NCBI GenBank assembly: GCA_021650895.1 | Contig: CP091278.1 | Coordinates: 1,331,659-1,395,658 of the forward strand | DNA from: Candidatus Jettenia sp. | Lineage (GTDB): Bacteria > Planctomycetota > Brocadiia > Brocadiales > Brocadiaceae | DNA length: 64,000 nt | Reading direction: 5' to 3' | Shown: positions 54,836 through 63,786 of the stretch, piece after piece | Numbering within the stretch: position 1 is the first letter of the stretch | How the letters are laid out: each line of letters starts with the position of its first letter | Made by a program: the position numbers and the translations under genes | Notes under the pieces: model-generated | What the model saw: the letters and a program-made list of their open reading frames with translations, nothing else | Told to the model about the DNA's origin: nothing | Database searches by the model: none

Positions 54836-55474
54836 TTATTTTATGAGAGATTCTGCTTCCCGGAAAAGCTCCTGAATATCATTATCTTCCAAACCAGCCC
54901 CACGGGCAATCCGTTCAGCGTGGTTACGGTCTAATAAATCATCAGGCGTATGAGAGTCGGAACCAAAAACGAGTTTTGTCCCGATCTTTTTTGCCACTTT
55001 AACGACATGTCCATTCGCATAAGCATGCCCTTTCCGCCCGGTGACCTCCAGCCTGATACCATTACTTTTTGCAAGTCGTGCATCATCCTCCGTTATAAGG
55101 CCGGGATGCGCCAGAATATCAGCACCAGCTTCTATCGCTGCCCGATTTGTCCCCGCCAGCACAGGCTCTGTAATAGTTTCTCCATGTACTAACACGATAC
55201 AAGCGCCTAACTCCCTTGCCCGTTTTACCATAGATTTTATATGTTCCGGACGGAGATGAGTTAGTTCAGCACCGGCAAATACCTTCATTTTTGAGACAGA
55301 TGCTATTTCCCTGCAAGCCCTCAAAACGTTCGGTATCACGATCTCAATATTAGAATAGTCAACATGGTCGGTTATCACTAACCCACGAAATCCTTTTGCC
55401 TCACAACGCCGGGCTAATTCGGCCGGTAAGAGCACGCCGTCGGAGAATAAGGTATGAGTATGTAAATCGATCAT
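54836..55474 (-). CDS. PHP-domain metal-dependent phosphatase
   Basis: 212 residues with the four PHP motifs: LHTHTLFSDGVLLPAEL (motif I), ITDHVD (motif II), VLVHGETITE and LAHPGLITEDDA (motif III region), and FGSDSHTPDDL (motif IV). These histidines and aspartates bind metal ions in histidinol-phosphate phosphatases and related hydrolases. The substrate cannot be assigned. It is probably single-gene: tRNA-Arg lies just upstream and a palindrome separates it from the TPR gene. Confidence 0.9.
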   Translation of the reverse strand: MIDLHTHTLFSDGVLLPAELARRCEAKGFRGLVITDHVDYSNIEIVIPNVLRACREIASVSKMKVFAGAELTHLRPEHIKSMVKRARELGACIVLVHGETITEPVLAGTNRAAIEAGADILAHPGLITEDDARLAKSNGIRLEVTGRKGHAYANGHVVKVAKKIGTKLVFGSDSHTPDDLLDRNHAERIARGAGLEDNDIQELFREAESLIK

Positions 55475-55504
55475 ATATATAAAGATACGTATATAACTAT
55501 TTAA

Positions 55505-55578
<74 letters not shown>

Positions 55579-55771
55579 ATTGTTTATAAAAATGCTGTAA
55601 AAGTGCTGTAAAACAGACTCAATAAACAAAAAATAAATTATACAGAAAATATTGTTATGTTCAAGGGAATTTATACCCACCCCTTCTGACAATGTGCCCA
55701 ATGATGCGCTAAAATCCTCTTTATGTTGGCTATAGTACCCTCTGTATGGAACCAAACATGCCACATTCAAC

Positions 55772-55879
55772 CGTAGGGCAAGGCTTCAGCCCATATGCAT
55801 CAAGCTAACATGTGAAAACGGTAAAGAATAACAAACCACCCGTAATCCCCCTTAGTCCCCCTTTAGAAAAGAGGGAAAC
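55772..55879. repeat. Adjoining fragments: REP-like core and C-rich repeat
   Basis: CCGTAGGGCAAGGCTTCAGC (a REP-like fragment) is followed directly by CCCATATGCATCAAGCTAAC, ACGGTAAAGAATAACA and AATCCCCCTTAGTCCCCCTT then AGAAAAGAGGG, the same repeat as 4884-4965 and, inverted, 58964-59026. Confidence 0.75.
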
Positions 55880-56399
55880 CCCTAGAAGATAGAATATCGT
55901 GCATCAAGCATTGTGTATCTTGTCTTCTGAATTCTATATTCTGTTGATAAAGAGAATGTACAAAAACTTGTGATCAGGTACTTATACGTCATTACATACC
56001 ATAAAAATAAAAGTGCATGTTATGCATACAATATTGTATGATTTTAAAAATAGGTAGGATGAAATATAAGACTTGATTCTGACACTATTTATGATAATTA
56101 GCAATTAAAATTGTATGATATCTATACAGAAAGTACGAATACTTAACAAAGGGAAATTAACAGAATAAATTACCTGCATTCGTTATAATGAATTATGTTT
56201 TCAATAGTTATATATTATCCTTGTCAAAGGTTCCCACAAAAAGAATTTCTTGGCAAGTACATTGCTATTAGACATACGCAGTATATCATGCAGCTCTAAA
56301 AGTTATGGCGATATTGTGTAAGTCTTTTGGATTGGCACGAAAAGTTTTTCAGAAAATAGAATTTTTGTATTTGTTTAGTCGTCTATAGGCTAAATATGC

Positions 56400-56694
56400 T
56401 AAGTTTGCTCTTTGAGAAATTAAATACCTTTCACAAATCTGTTGCTGTAATTAACAGGTAAACCCTATTAGCTATTCTGAGAATGTTCTCAGGGGCGTAG
56501 GATATTTTTTCCCTAATCTAAGGAAGGATATCCTACACAGTTGATAACAGAGGAGAAAAAGAAAGAAAAAAAAGAGGATGGACACTTCATACAATAAGCA
56601 GTACTGCACAGTATACAAGTACTACCTATGCGTATTAGTGGTAGCGTTCTTTCAAAAGACACAAAAAAGGCAACTCATGTGAGTTGCCTTTTTT
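56400..56694 (+). ncRNA. Candidate structured small RNA or leader with terminal intrinsic terminator
   Basis: Three clear hairpins in order: CTGAGAATGTTCTCAG (56477-56492); a 40-nt hairpin at 56497-56536 with perfectly matched GTAGGATAT/ATATCCTAC arms and an inner TTCC/GGAA stem; and the terminator GGCAACTC-ATGT-GAGTTGCC with flanking A- and T-tracts (56663-56694). A TATAGGCTAAAT-like -10 box at about 56384 precedes it. The terminator ends well before the sigma-54 activator at 56901, so this may be an independent RNA. No known family is recognised. Confidence 0.4.
56663..56694 (+). terminator. Strong intrinsic terminator
   Basis: AAAAAA, GGCAACTC, four-base loop, GAGTTGCC, TTTTTT: a perfect hairpin with a U-tract, and symmetric A-tract on the other side. 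No protein gene ends immediately upstream, which is why a short RNA is suspected. Confidence 0.9.
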
Positions 56695-56900
56695 GTTAAA
56701 TCATTACGATGTTTTATCATTTTTAAAATGATCAATTATAGTGTCTTTTCTATTTGTTTTTGTGTTTCAGTTTTAGTGTTTCAGTTTTACATTTGTTGGT
56801 TCTCCATTATAGGGATAAATGCGGAAGTTCAGAATCCTTATGGTATTAAGATACTATTACCATATCATTTTGATAGTGGGCAATTTTACTATAGGAAGGG

Positions 56901-58619
56901 TTGATGAAAGCAAAAATACTTGTAATTGATGATGAAGAATGTATCAGATTTACCTTTGAAAAATTTCTCCAATATGAAGGATACGAGGTGTTTACTGCCA
57001 AAGATTATAATGAAGCCTTAGCAAAGGTCTCTGAATTACATTTCGATTTAATATTTGCAGATATTGTTCTCGAGGGCAATACGGGAATTAATTTTTTGAG
57101 AGAGGTTAAGGAAAGGAATTGTAGCTATCCTGTTGTCATGATTGCGGGAAATCCCAGTATCGAAACTGCAGCCCAGGCATTGAGACTCGGTGCATTTGAT
57201 TATATTCCCAAACCAGTGCGGCAAGAAACGCTATTGCAAGTTACCCGGAACGCATTACAGTACAAAACAGGGGTGGATGAAAAGGAAAAATACCAGTTAA
57301 ATCTGGAGGCCATTTTCAGTAGTGTCAGGAACGCTATTATTACGGTAGATAAGGAATTGTCGGTAATTGAGATCAATGAGGCAACAAAAACTATTTGTAA
57401 CCTGACGAGAGATGCTATTGGAAAGTCAATAAATTCTTTATCAAATTTTTGCAATAGACAATGTCTTAAAGCACTTGAAAAAACCCTTCATGAAGAACAG
57501 CCTGCAGAAATATATCGCCTCGAGTGTAAACACAAATTTCATCCACAGCAGGTTGTAAATATTACTACCCACCCGCTTCTCGGTAACAAAGGAGTATTTT
57601 CTGGGGCGGTTTTAATAATTAAAGATGAAACACACATGGAAGACCTTGAACGCGATATAAGAGAACGTCAGCAATTTCACAATATCATAGGGAAAAGTGA
57701 AAAGATGCAGGCAATTTATTCTCTCATTGAGAATTTAGCAAATGTTCAAACTACCGTTTTGATTACTGGAGAAAGTGGTACCGGCAAAGAATTAGTTGCC
57801 GAGGCATTACATTATGAAGGAGAACGAAACAATAAACCTTTTGTTAAGGTAAACTGCTCAGCTTTGTCCGAAAATTTACTTGAAAGTGAGCTTTTTGGGC
57901 ATGTCAAAGGAGCTTTTACCGATGCTGTTCGGAATAGGACTGGTCGGTTCCAGGAGGCAAATAGTGGGACGATCTTTCTCGATGAGATCGGTGATATATC
58001 ACCCAAGATGCAACTGCAACTTTTAAGGGTATTACAAGAAAGAACGTTTGAGAGTGTAGGAGATTCTACTCCTATCAAGATAGATGTCCGGGTTATTGCG
58101 GCAACGAACCAGAATCTCAAAGAAAGAATCAGGCATGGTAAATTCCGGGAAGACCTTTACTACCGTCTGAAGGTCGTGGAAGTAAGCTTGCCGCCATTAA
58201 GAGATAGAAGGGAAGATATACCACTTCTGGTAAATCATTTTATTAATAAATTCAATAAAAAATTACAGAAAGAGATTGTGGCTATCTCTTCGGATGTACA
58301 AAAGATATTTATGGCATATCAATGGCCTGGTAATGTGAGGGAACTCGAACATACCCTTGAACATGCATTTATTCATTGTCATCAAAAGACTATTACTGTT
58401 AATTATCTGCCAACTGTCTTTAAAGGGTTCGTTGGAACAAAAACTTCTTTTATCGAAGACATGAAAGTTAATGAACCTCGAGCAATCCTCCAGGCTCTTA
58501 AAATTGCCTCAGGGAATAAGGCAATGGCGGCTCGTTTACTAGGTATAAGTAGGCGTACTATCTATCGGAAAATTCATGATTACAAAATAATAAGCTTTAG
58601 AAAAAGAGAAGATGTATAA
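56901..58619 (+). CDS. Sigma-54-dependent response regulator (NtrC family) with internal PAS domain
   Basis: 572 residues. Receiver domain (about 3-118; ILVIDDEECIRF, phosphoacceptor FADIVLEGNTG), a PAS-like domain (about 128-240; AIFSSVRNAIITVDKELSVIEINEATKTICN), a sigma-54 AAA+ domain (about 262-490; Walker A GESGTGKELVAEAL, sigma-54 contact loop ESELFGHVKGAFTDA, GTIFLDEIGDI) and a C-terminal Fis-type helix-turn-helix (KAMAARLLGISRRTIYRKI). The contact loop reads GAFTDA rather than GAFTGA, a variation seen in some activators. The partner kinase is not adjacent. The start shown, ATG two codons before MKAKILVIDDEE, could also be the next ATG. Confidence 0.94.
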   Translation: MMKAKILVIDDEECIRFTFEKFLQYEGYEVFTAKDYNEALAKVSELHFDLIFADIVLEGNTGINFLREVKERNCSYPVVMIAGNPSIETAAQALRLGAFDYIPKPVRQETLLQVTRNALQYKTGVDEKEKYQLNLEAIFSSVRNAIITVDKELSVIEINEATKTICNLTRDAIGKSINSLSNFCNRQCLKALEKTLHEEQPAEIYRLECKHKFHPQQVVNITTHPLLGNKGVFSGAVLIIKDETHMEDLERDIRERQQFHNIIGKSEKMQAIYSLIENLANVQTTVLITGESGTGKELVAEALHYEGERNNKPFVKVNCSALSENLLESELFGHVKGAFTDAVRNRTGRFQEANSGTIFLDEIGDISPKMQLQLLRVLQERTFESVGDSTPIKIDVRVIAATNQNLKERIRHGKFREDLYYRLKVVEVSLPPLRDRREDIPLLVNHFINKFNKKLQKEIVAISSDVQKIFMAYQWPGNVRELEHTLEHAFIHCHQKTITVNYLPTVFKGFVGTKTSFIEDMKVNEPRAILQALKIASGNKAMAARLLGISRRTIYRKIHDYKIISFRKREDV

Positions 58620-58694
58620 ATGATTGAAAAAAGGGAAACCTGGGAAGCCTGACTAAAGGAGAACTAAGGGGGACTATGCATCTCCCCCTTTTTT

Positions 58695-58965
58695 AACTTG
58701 TCCTTACCCACATCTTTAAATACCACAAAGAACACGAAGTACACGAAGAATAAGAGAGTTCCAAATCTCAATAAATTCTTTTTATGATCGATCCCTTCTT
58801 GAGGCGAAGCAACACACCCCTACCTCAATTGCAAAGGCGCAAAATCTTGCGTCTCTACATCTTTCGCAAAATCTTGCTTCTCTCCGTTCTTCTTTCTTCG
58901 TGTACTTCGTGGTTTACCTTGCTTCTACCTTCGCTCTCTACCTAACTTGTGGGTAAGGATAAGTT
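58695..58965. mobile_element. MITE-like element, copy 2 of 2
   Basis: About 271 bp with the same ends as 2303-2547: AACTTGTCCTTACCCACA and the complement of TGTGGGTAAGGATAAGTT. The internal sequence is nearly the same; copy 2 has about 26 extra bases, a duplication of GCAAAATCTTGC-type sequence. It is embedded in the C-rich/G-rich repeat. Confidence 0.85.
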
Positions 58966-59026
58966 TTCTAAAGGGGGATTATGTTATTCTTCACCGTTTC
59001 CACATGTTAGCTTGATGCATATGGGA
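58964..59026. repeat. C-rich/G-rich repeat end, inverted copy
   Basis: TCTAAAGGGGGATTATGTTA, TTCTTCACCGTTTCCACATG and TTAGCTTGATGCATATGGG are the reverse complement of the repeat at 4884 and 55790. The gap 58620-59510 also contains a MITE copy; from 59027 to 59510 I see no gene or repeat. Confidence 0.75.
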
Positions 59027-59510
59027 TTTACCGGTCTTTTCAAGTTGTGAACGGATTATTCCATATATTTCTGCCACTTTTTCATCAAAAGAGGCAATTT
59101 CGAGGGGTAGGACAAATGTGCTTCGAGGGCAATTCTGTTTTGTTTCCTGTGCTGACTTTTGGCTGCACCGTACTGAAGTTCTTCAAGGGTGATAGAAGAA
59201 ATGCCTACTTCGTTTAAGGAAAAAACAATTTTATGCAGCCAAATCTTGCGTTTCAGGACATTACTGGTAAAATTATTACGAAATACTTTTTAACGTAAAT
59301 ATTTATGAAGATGGTTTTAGAGACTGCTGAGAAGCAATTACATTATTTGACATTTGACAGGATGAACATGATAAACAAGATATTTTTACCCTGTTCATCC
59401 TGTCTATCCCAGTAAAAAAGTTGCCAAAAGCAGCCTCATGTAATAAGTGCGGTTATAGCTCGTTGAATATTTTCAGGAATGGGTGAAAGAATTATGTCTG
59501 GAGGACATTC

Positions 59511-61316
59511 ATGGCATTGTTAAGCTTGCAGGATGTAAGTATGGGCTTTGGAAGGCCTTTATTACTTGAACATGTGAATTTACAGATAGAACGGGGCGAA
59601 AGGGTGTGCCTTCTTGGTCGCAATGGCGCTGGCAAGTCTACTCTGCTAAAACTGATCAACGGAGACCTGCTTCCCGATTCAGGCGAGATTGTCCGCCAAA
59701 AGGGAATGTATACCGCATATCTTTCTCAAGAAATTCCCAGAGAATTGCGCGGAACCGTGTTCGATATTGTATCCGAAGGGCTGAAAGTATCAGATCGTTG
59801 TCAATCCATACAAAACAGAGATCAGGGATGGAAAAAGCAGCATCAGGTCGAAAAGGTAATCTCGCAGATGCAATTAGATAGTAATGCTGAGTTCAATACC
59901 CTTTCCTCTGGTCTTAAACGCCGGGTGTTACTTGCCAGAGGATTGGTATGCAACCCTGATATTCTGTTACTCGATGAGCCGACTAACCATTTGGACATTG
60001 ATTCGATCGGTTGGCTGGAGGAGTTCCTTCTGCGTTATGGAGGAACAATACTCTTTGTTACCCACGACCGTACGTTTCTGAAGAAACTGGCTACCCGCAT
60101 TATTGAACTTGATCGGGGAAATCTGGCAAACTGGGCATGTGATTACGAGACCTTTCTGGTGCGCAAGCAGGCAGTCCTTGACGCGGAAGAACGTCAGCAG
60201 GCTGTTTTTGATAAAAAATTGGCACAGGAAGAGATATGGATCCGGCAAGGAATCAAGGCGCGGCGTACCAGAAATGAAGGGCGGGTACGGGCACTGGAAG
60301 ATATGCGCAGGGCCCGACAGGAACGGAGGCAGGTCATGGGCACAGTACGCATGCAGGTTCAGGAAGCTGACCGCTCCGGGACACTCGTGATAAAGGCTGA
60401 AGATGTCACGTATAGCTACGATGCCAAACCGATTATCAGAGGTTTTTCTGCAGCAATTATGCGGGGCGATAAGATAGGGATAATTGGTCCCAATGGATCG
60501 GGGAAGACCACACTTTTGCGACTTCTCCTAGGAGAATTGACTCCCCAACAGGGTAATGTGCGACATGGCACTCGTCTCAACATTACCTATTTTGACCAGC
60601 TCCGCGCTCAATTGAAAGAGGATGCATCGGTATTTGATAATGTAGGGGATGGGAACGACTTCATTACCTTTAACGGTAAACCACGGCACGTTATCAGCTA
60701 TCTGCAGGATTTTCTGTTTCTCCCCGATCGTGCGCGCATCCCTGTAAATGCCCTTTCAGGTGGAGAACGCAATCGGCTCCTTCTGGCACGACTATTTTCC
60801 AGACCATCCAACGTCCTTGTGATGGATGAACCCACAAATGATCTGGACTTAGAGACCTTAGAGCTGTTGGAAGAATTGCTTTTAGATTATCAGGGCACAC
60901 TCCTCCTGGTCAGCCATGACCGAACCTTCCTCAATAATGTAGTAACCAGTACCTTTGTGTTTGAAGGGGAAGGAAAGGTAAATGAGTATATTGGCGGGTA
61001 TGACGATTGGCAACGCCAGAGCGAAGGAAAAAAGAAAAATACCCTAGAGAAAACCCCATCGAAGACAGAATCTCTCCGTAAACAATGTGAACGACCCCGC
61101 AAGCTTAGTTTTAAAGAACAACGTGAACTTGAGGCTTTACCGCAGCGTATTGAAATCATGGAAACAGAGCAACAACAATTGTATCAAGTTATGGGTGACC
61201 CCCTGTTTTATCAAAAAGGGAAAGACGAGATTGCAAATATCAAGGCCAGAGTATCATCCCTGGAATGCGAATTGGCTGAGGCTTATCAACGATGGGAGAC
61301 TTTGGAAAAGTTTTAA
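59511..61316 (+). CDS. ABC-F family ATPase (Uup/Ettx-like)
   Basis: 601 residues, two ABC ATPase domains in one chain and no membrane segments. Walker A motifs GRNGAGKSTL and GPNGSGKTTL, signature LSSGLKRRVLLARGL and LSGGERNRLLLARL, Walker B LLLDEPTNHLD and LVMDEPTNDLD. The interdomain linker is charged and helical. The C-terminus carries a coiled-coil as in Uup. ABC-F proteins act on ribosomes or nucleic acids. A ribosome-binding site GGAGG precedes the ATG. Confidence 0.93.
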   Translation: MALLSLQDVSMGFGRPLLLEHVNLQIERGERVCLLGRNGAGKSTLLKLINGDLLPDSGEIVRQKGMYTAYLSQEIPRELRGTVFDIVSEGLKVSDRCQSIQNRDQGWKKQHQVEKVISQMQLDSNAEFNTLSSGLKRRVLLARGLVCNPDILLLDEPTNHLDIDSIGWLEEFLLRYGGTILFVTHDRTFLKKLATRIIELDRGNLANWACDYETFLVRKQAVLDAEERQQAVFDKKLAQEEIWIRQGIKARRTRNEGRVRALEDMRRARQERRQVMGTVRMQVQEADRSGTLVIKAEDVTYSYDAKPIIRGFSAAIMRGDKIGIIGPNGSGKTTLLRLLLGELTPQQGNVRHGTRLNITYFDQLRAQLKEDASVFDNVGDGNDFITFNGKPRHVISYLQDFLFLPDRARIPVNALSGGERNRLLLARLFSRPSNVLVMDEPTNDLDLETLELLEELLLDYQGTLLLVSHDRTFLNNVVTSTFVFEGEGKVNEYIGGYDDWQRQSEGKKKNTLEKTPSKTESLRKQCERPRKLSFKEQRELEALPQRIEIMETEQQQLYQVMGDPLFYQKGKDEIANIKARVSSLECELAEAYQRWETLEKF

Positions 61317-61448
61317 GTGTTGAGTTTTACCCTGCTCAATCCCACTACAGAATTGGTTAAATCGTCCCCGGTTGCACCACACTATGTGGCAGTTCTCTGT
61401 TTCAGTAACTCAGTGACAATACTATCTTCCCTGTATTAAAATTATCGT

Positions 61449-62189
61449 ATGAGCTTAATCATTCAGAAAAAAACTGTTAAATCCGTTCTTAGTAAATCAG
61501 GCATTCCCGATATTGACTACTGTATCAATCCCTACATAGGCTGCTCTCATGGCTGCAAGTACTGTTACGCAACATTCATGAAAAGGTATACCGGCCATAC
61601 CGAGGAGTGGGGAAGTTTTGTGGATGTCAAGATAAACGCACCGGAAATTCTCAAAAAACAGATGAAAAGAGCAGCATGGGGTAATATTATCATTAGTTCC
61701 GTAACGGATGCCTACCAACCTATTGAGGCAAAATACAAACTCACAAGGCAGTGTCTTGAAGCTCTTTTACCGTATCAGTTCCCTGTAGATATACTCACAA
61801 AATCTCCCCTTGTTTTGAGGGATATGGATCTGATCAAGCAATTTAAAGATAGAGAGGTTGGCATTACCATTACAACTGATAACGAAGCGATCCGGAAGAT
61901 TTTTGAGCCACATGCACCATCCATTGACATGAGAATTCAGGCCTTAAAGGCGCTCCATGATAATGGAATAAAGACCTATGCGTTTATAGCCCCGATTCTG
62001 CCTATGAATCCTGAGACACTTTTAGAGAGGATACGTCCTTATGCCGACAGCATCCTTATCGACAGAATGAACTATACCTCAAAGACTCTCAGTATATACA
62101 AACGAACAAATCTGGTCAGATGGCTTGATAAAGACTTTGTGGATACTATCATTAGGAAGTTAAAGACGGATTTACCATCAAATCGGTAA
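61449..62189 (+). CDS. SPL-like radical SAM protein
   Basis: 246 residues. The radical SAM cluster motif in INPYIGCSHGCKYCYATF, with CxxxCxxC spacing, and the downstream WGNIIISSVTDAYQPIEAKYKLTRQCLEALL and DILTKSPLVLRDMDLI are typical of the spore-photoproduct-lyase-like radical SAM family found in many non-spore-forming bacteria. The function of such members is unknown. It stands alone 130 bases after the ABC-F gene. Confidence 0.88.
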   Translation: MSLIIQKKTVKSVLSKSGIPDIDYCINPYIGCSHGCKYCYATFMKRYTGHTEEWGSFVDVKINAPEILKKQMKRAAWGNIIISSVTDAYQPIEAKYKLTRQCLEALLPYQFPVDILTKSPLVLRDMDLIKQFKDREVGITITTDNEAIRKIFEPHAPSIDMRIQALKALHDNGIKTYAFIAPILPMNPETLLERIRPYADSILIDRMNYTSKTLSIYKRTNLVRWLDKDFVDTIIRKLKTDLPSNR

Positions 62190-62239
62190 GTATAGATACC
62201 TTTATAAGAATATGGTATATCCTCGTTTCCTGGTTAAGA

Positions 62240-62425
62240 ATTTCATTTCCGATAAGGGTAGGGAAGATTTCCGCATTCCCTCCGAGCCGTACAGGCGGAT
62301 CTCCCGCATACGGCTCTCCGGTTCTTCAACCCCCTCAGTACATCCTTCGCTTCTTCTTCACTCTGACACAGGTTCACACTATCATCGGCATACCTGACCA
62401 TCTCATAGCCTTTCCTCTCCATCTA
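62240..62425 (-). pseudogene. Group II intron relic: reverse-transcriptase fragment joined to domain V
   Basis: On the minus strand the segment encodes MERKGYEMVRYADDSVNLCQ, then SEEEAKDVLRGLKN, with the YADD active-site motif of a group II intron reverse transcriptase. It runs straight into a 33-nt domain V-like hairpin (62284-62316): GAGCCGTATGCGG, loop, CCGCCTGTACGGCTC, with the catalytic AGC triad at its base. Everything between these parts of an intron is missing, so this is an internally deleted relic. Confidence 0.75.
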
Positions 62426-62434
62426 CAGTATCGC

Positions 62435-62516
62435 AACGCAGGGCAAGGCTTTAGCCTTGCTCCCCCGTCTGAATAGGTAATCGGGAATGGCAACCCTAAA
62501 GGGTCGCCCTACAGAT
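62435..62516. repeat. REP-like composite repeat, partial copy
   Basis: ACGCAGGGCAAGGCTTTAGC, GTCTGAATAGGTAATCGGGA and CAACCCTAAAGGGTCGCCCT match the centre of the copies at 24108 and 34073. Confidence 0.8.
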
Positions 62517-62546
62517 ATGTGATTTTTTGAGGGATTCATCAGGATT

Positions 62547-63725
62547 TTAATGTTCATAGGCTCCCAGGTCAGGTACCGATCCATTGGATGAAGGAGGAAG
62601 TAAGTCCAAAACAACTTCAGAATTCCATTCAAAACGGATTGTGCCGCTATCGATGCATGGGCTTCCATCTAAAAGACGATAATTGGCATCGTATTTCGGA
62701 TCCATATCCAGCAAGAGAGGTTCACTGGTGACACTGTTTTGAATATGTGTCCCATTCTGATAGAAAATACTGTAACCTACAACGGAATCCACCTTAACTC
62801 CTTTTATGCCTACATTTGTATTGTTAGCAATAATATTATTAAGAGCAATCATATTATCCCCACCCGTAACACCAACTACATTCCCCACAACGGTATTATT
62901 GTAGAAATATACCCGCTCTTTCATGGATGATCCTGCATAGTTTTCTCCACTATCCCTATTGGCCATACATCCTAAGCCTGCCATTGCATTGTTTGCAAAT
63001 ACATTATTAGAGATAGAAAAGACTCTATTAGAAAAGCCCCTATTTGATACATCATCATAATCAATTAATTGAATACCATCCTCACGGTTTCCAAAAAAAG
63101 TATTGTTGTTAATCGTGTATTTTATTGTGGGACCGGCATATTCGCTTAAACGGATTTCAATGCCGTCATCCCTACAATTTCGGATTGTATTGTATTCAAT
63201 CGTGTAATATCCCCCCTTCCTCCCGTCAATATCGATCCCATCGTCACCACTTTGTTCAATCGTATTATAACCGACATAGCCGTAGCCAGAGGCTTCAAAA
63301 CTAATGGTGTCACCTTTACTACCAAAAAATATATTGCGCTTTATAGCAACCAAATCATATATGATAATTGGTTTATAAGAGTTTATAAATTTTAAACCGC
63401 TAATCTCCACGTTTATTCCCTGGCTACGGATTGTTGTAAATACGTTAGCATCTCCACCATCGATGACCGTTTGACTTATATACTGTTCATCCCCAGTGGT
63501 ATAATACCAGGAGGTGACGGTAAGCCTCTTATTAATACTTATTTTATTTTCGCGGTAAGTTCCTGGAGCTATAAGAATAACATCGCCAGGAGATGCATTA
63601 TTTACAGCATTTTTAATCGTGGAGTAATCTTGTGGCACATGAATGATGCTTCCATAGGAAGTACTTAACAAGCAAGAGAGTAATGCTACTTTACAGAAAA
63701 AAATTCTATATACGGTATTTCCCAT
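62547..63725 (-). CDS. Secreted right-handed parallel beta-helix protein
   Basis: 392 residues with a signal sequence (about 1-25). After IHVPQDYSTIKNAVNNASPGDVILIAPGTYRENK, the usual start of NosD/pectate-lyase-like beta-helix domains, come many short repeated turns rich in Asn and Ile (NTIEQSGDDGIDIDGRKGGYYTIEYNTIRNCRDDGIEIR). The C-terminal part ends DGSPCIDSGTIRFEW and VPDLGAYEH. Such proteins bind or cleave polysaccharide or are structural; catalytic residues cannot be named. It may belong to an extracellular-glycan system. It follows the partial gene at the right edge by about 60 bases. Confidence 0.85.
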   Translation of the reverse strand: MGNTVYRIFFCKVALLSCLLSTSYGSIIHVPQDYSTIKNAVNNASPGDVILIAPGTYRENKISINKRLTVTSWYYTTGDEQYISQTVIDGGDANVFTTIRSQGINVEISGLKFINSYKPIIIYDLVAIKRNIFFGSKGDTISFEASGYGYVGYNTIEQSGDDGIDIDGRKGGYYTIEYNTIRNCRDDGIEIRLSEYAGPTIKYTINNNTFFGNREDGIQLIDYDDVSNRGFSNRVFSISNNVFANNAMAGLGCMANRDSGENYAGSSMKERVYFYNNTVVGNVVGVTGGDNMIALNNIIANNTNVGIKGVKVDSVVGYSIFYQNGTHIQNSVTSEPLLLDMDPKYDANYRLLDGSPCIDSGTIRFEWNSEVVLDLLPPSSNGSVPDLGAYEH

Positions 63726-63786
63726 ATTTTCCTCTTTTCCGTTTTAAGAGCCTTTAAAGTAAAATTGCTTATAATTTTATACTATT

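Larger units (their letters stand above)
55579..56900. other. 1.3-kb gap holding repeats and a candidate structured RNA, no protein gene seen
   Basis: Contains the repeat fragments at 55772-55879 and, from about 56400 to 56694, a hairpin-rich segment ending in a strong terminator. I see no coding frame with a recognisable start and family in the rest. Confidence 0.55.

Noticed and set aside
56331-56350. TTGGCACGAAAAG resembles the -24 half of a sigma-54 promoter
   Set aside because: The conserved GC at -12 is replaced by TT, and no matching second box was found at the right spacing.
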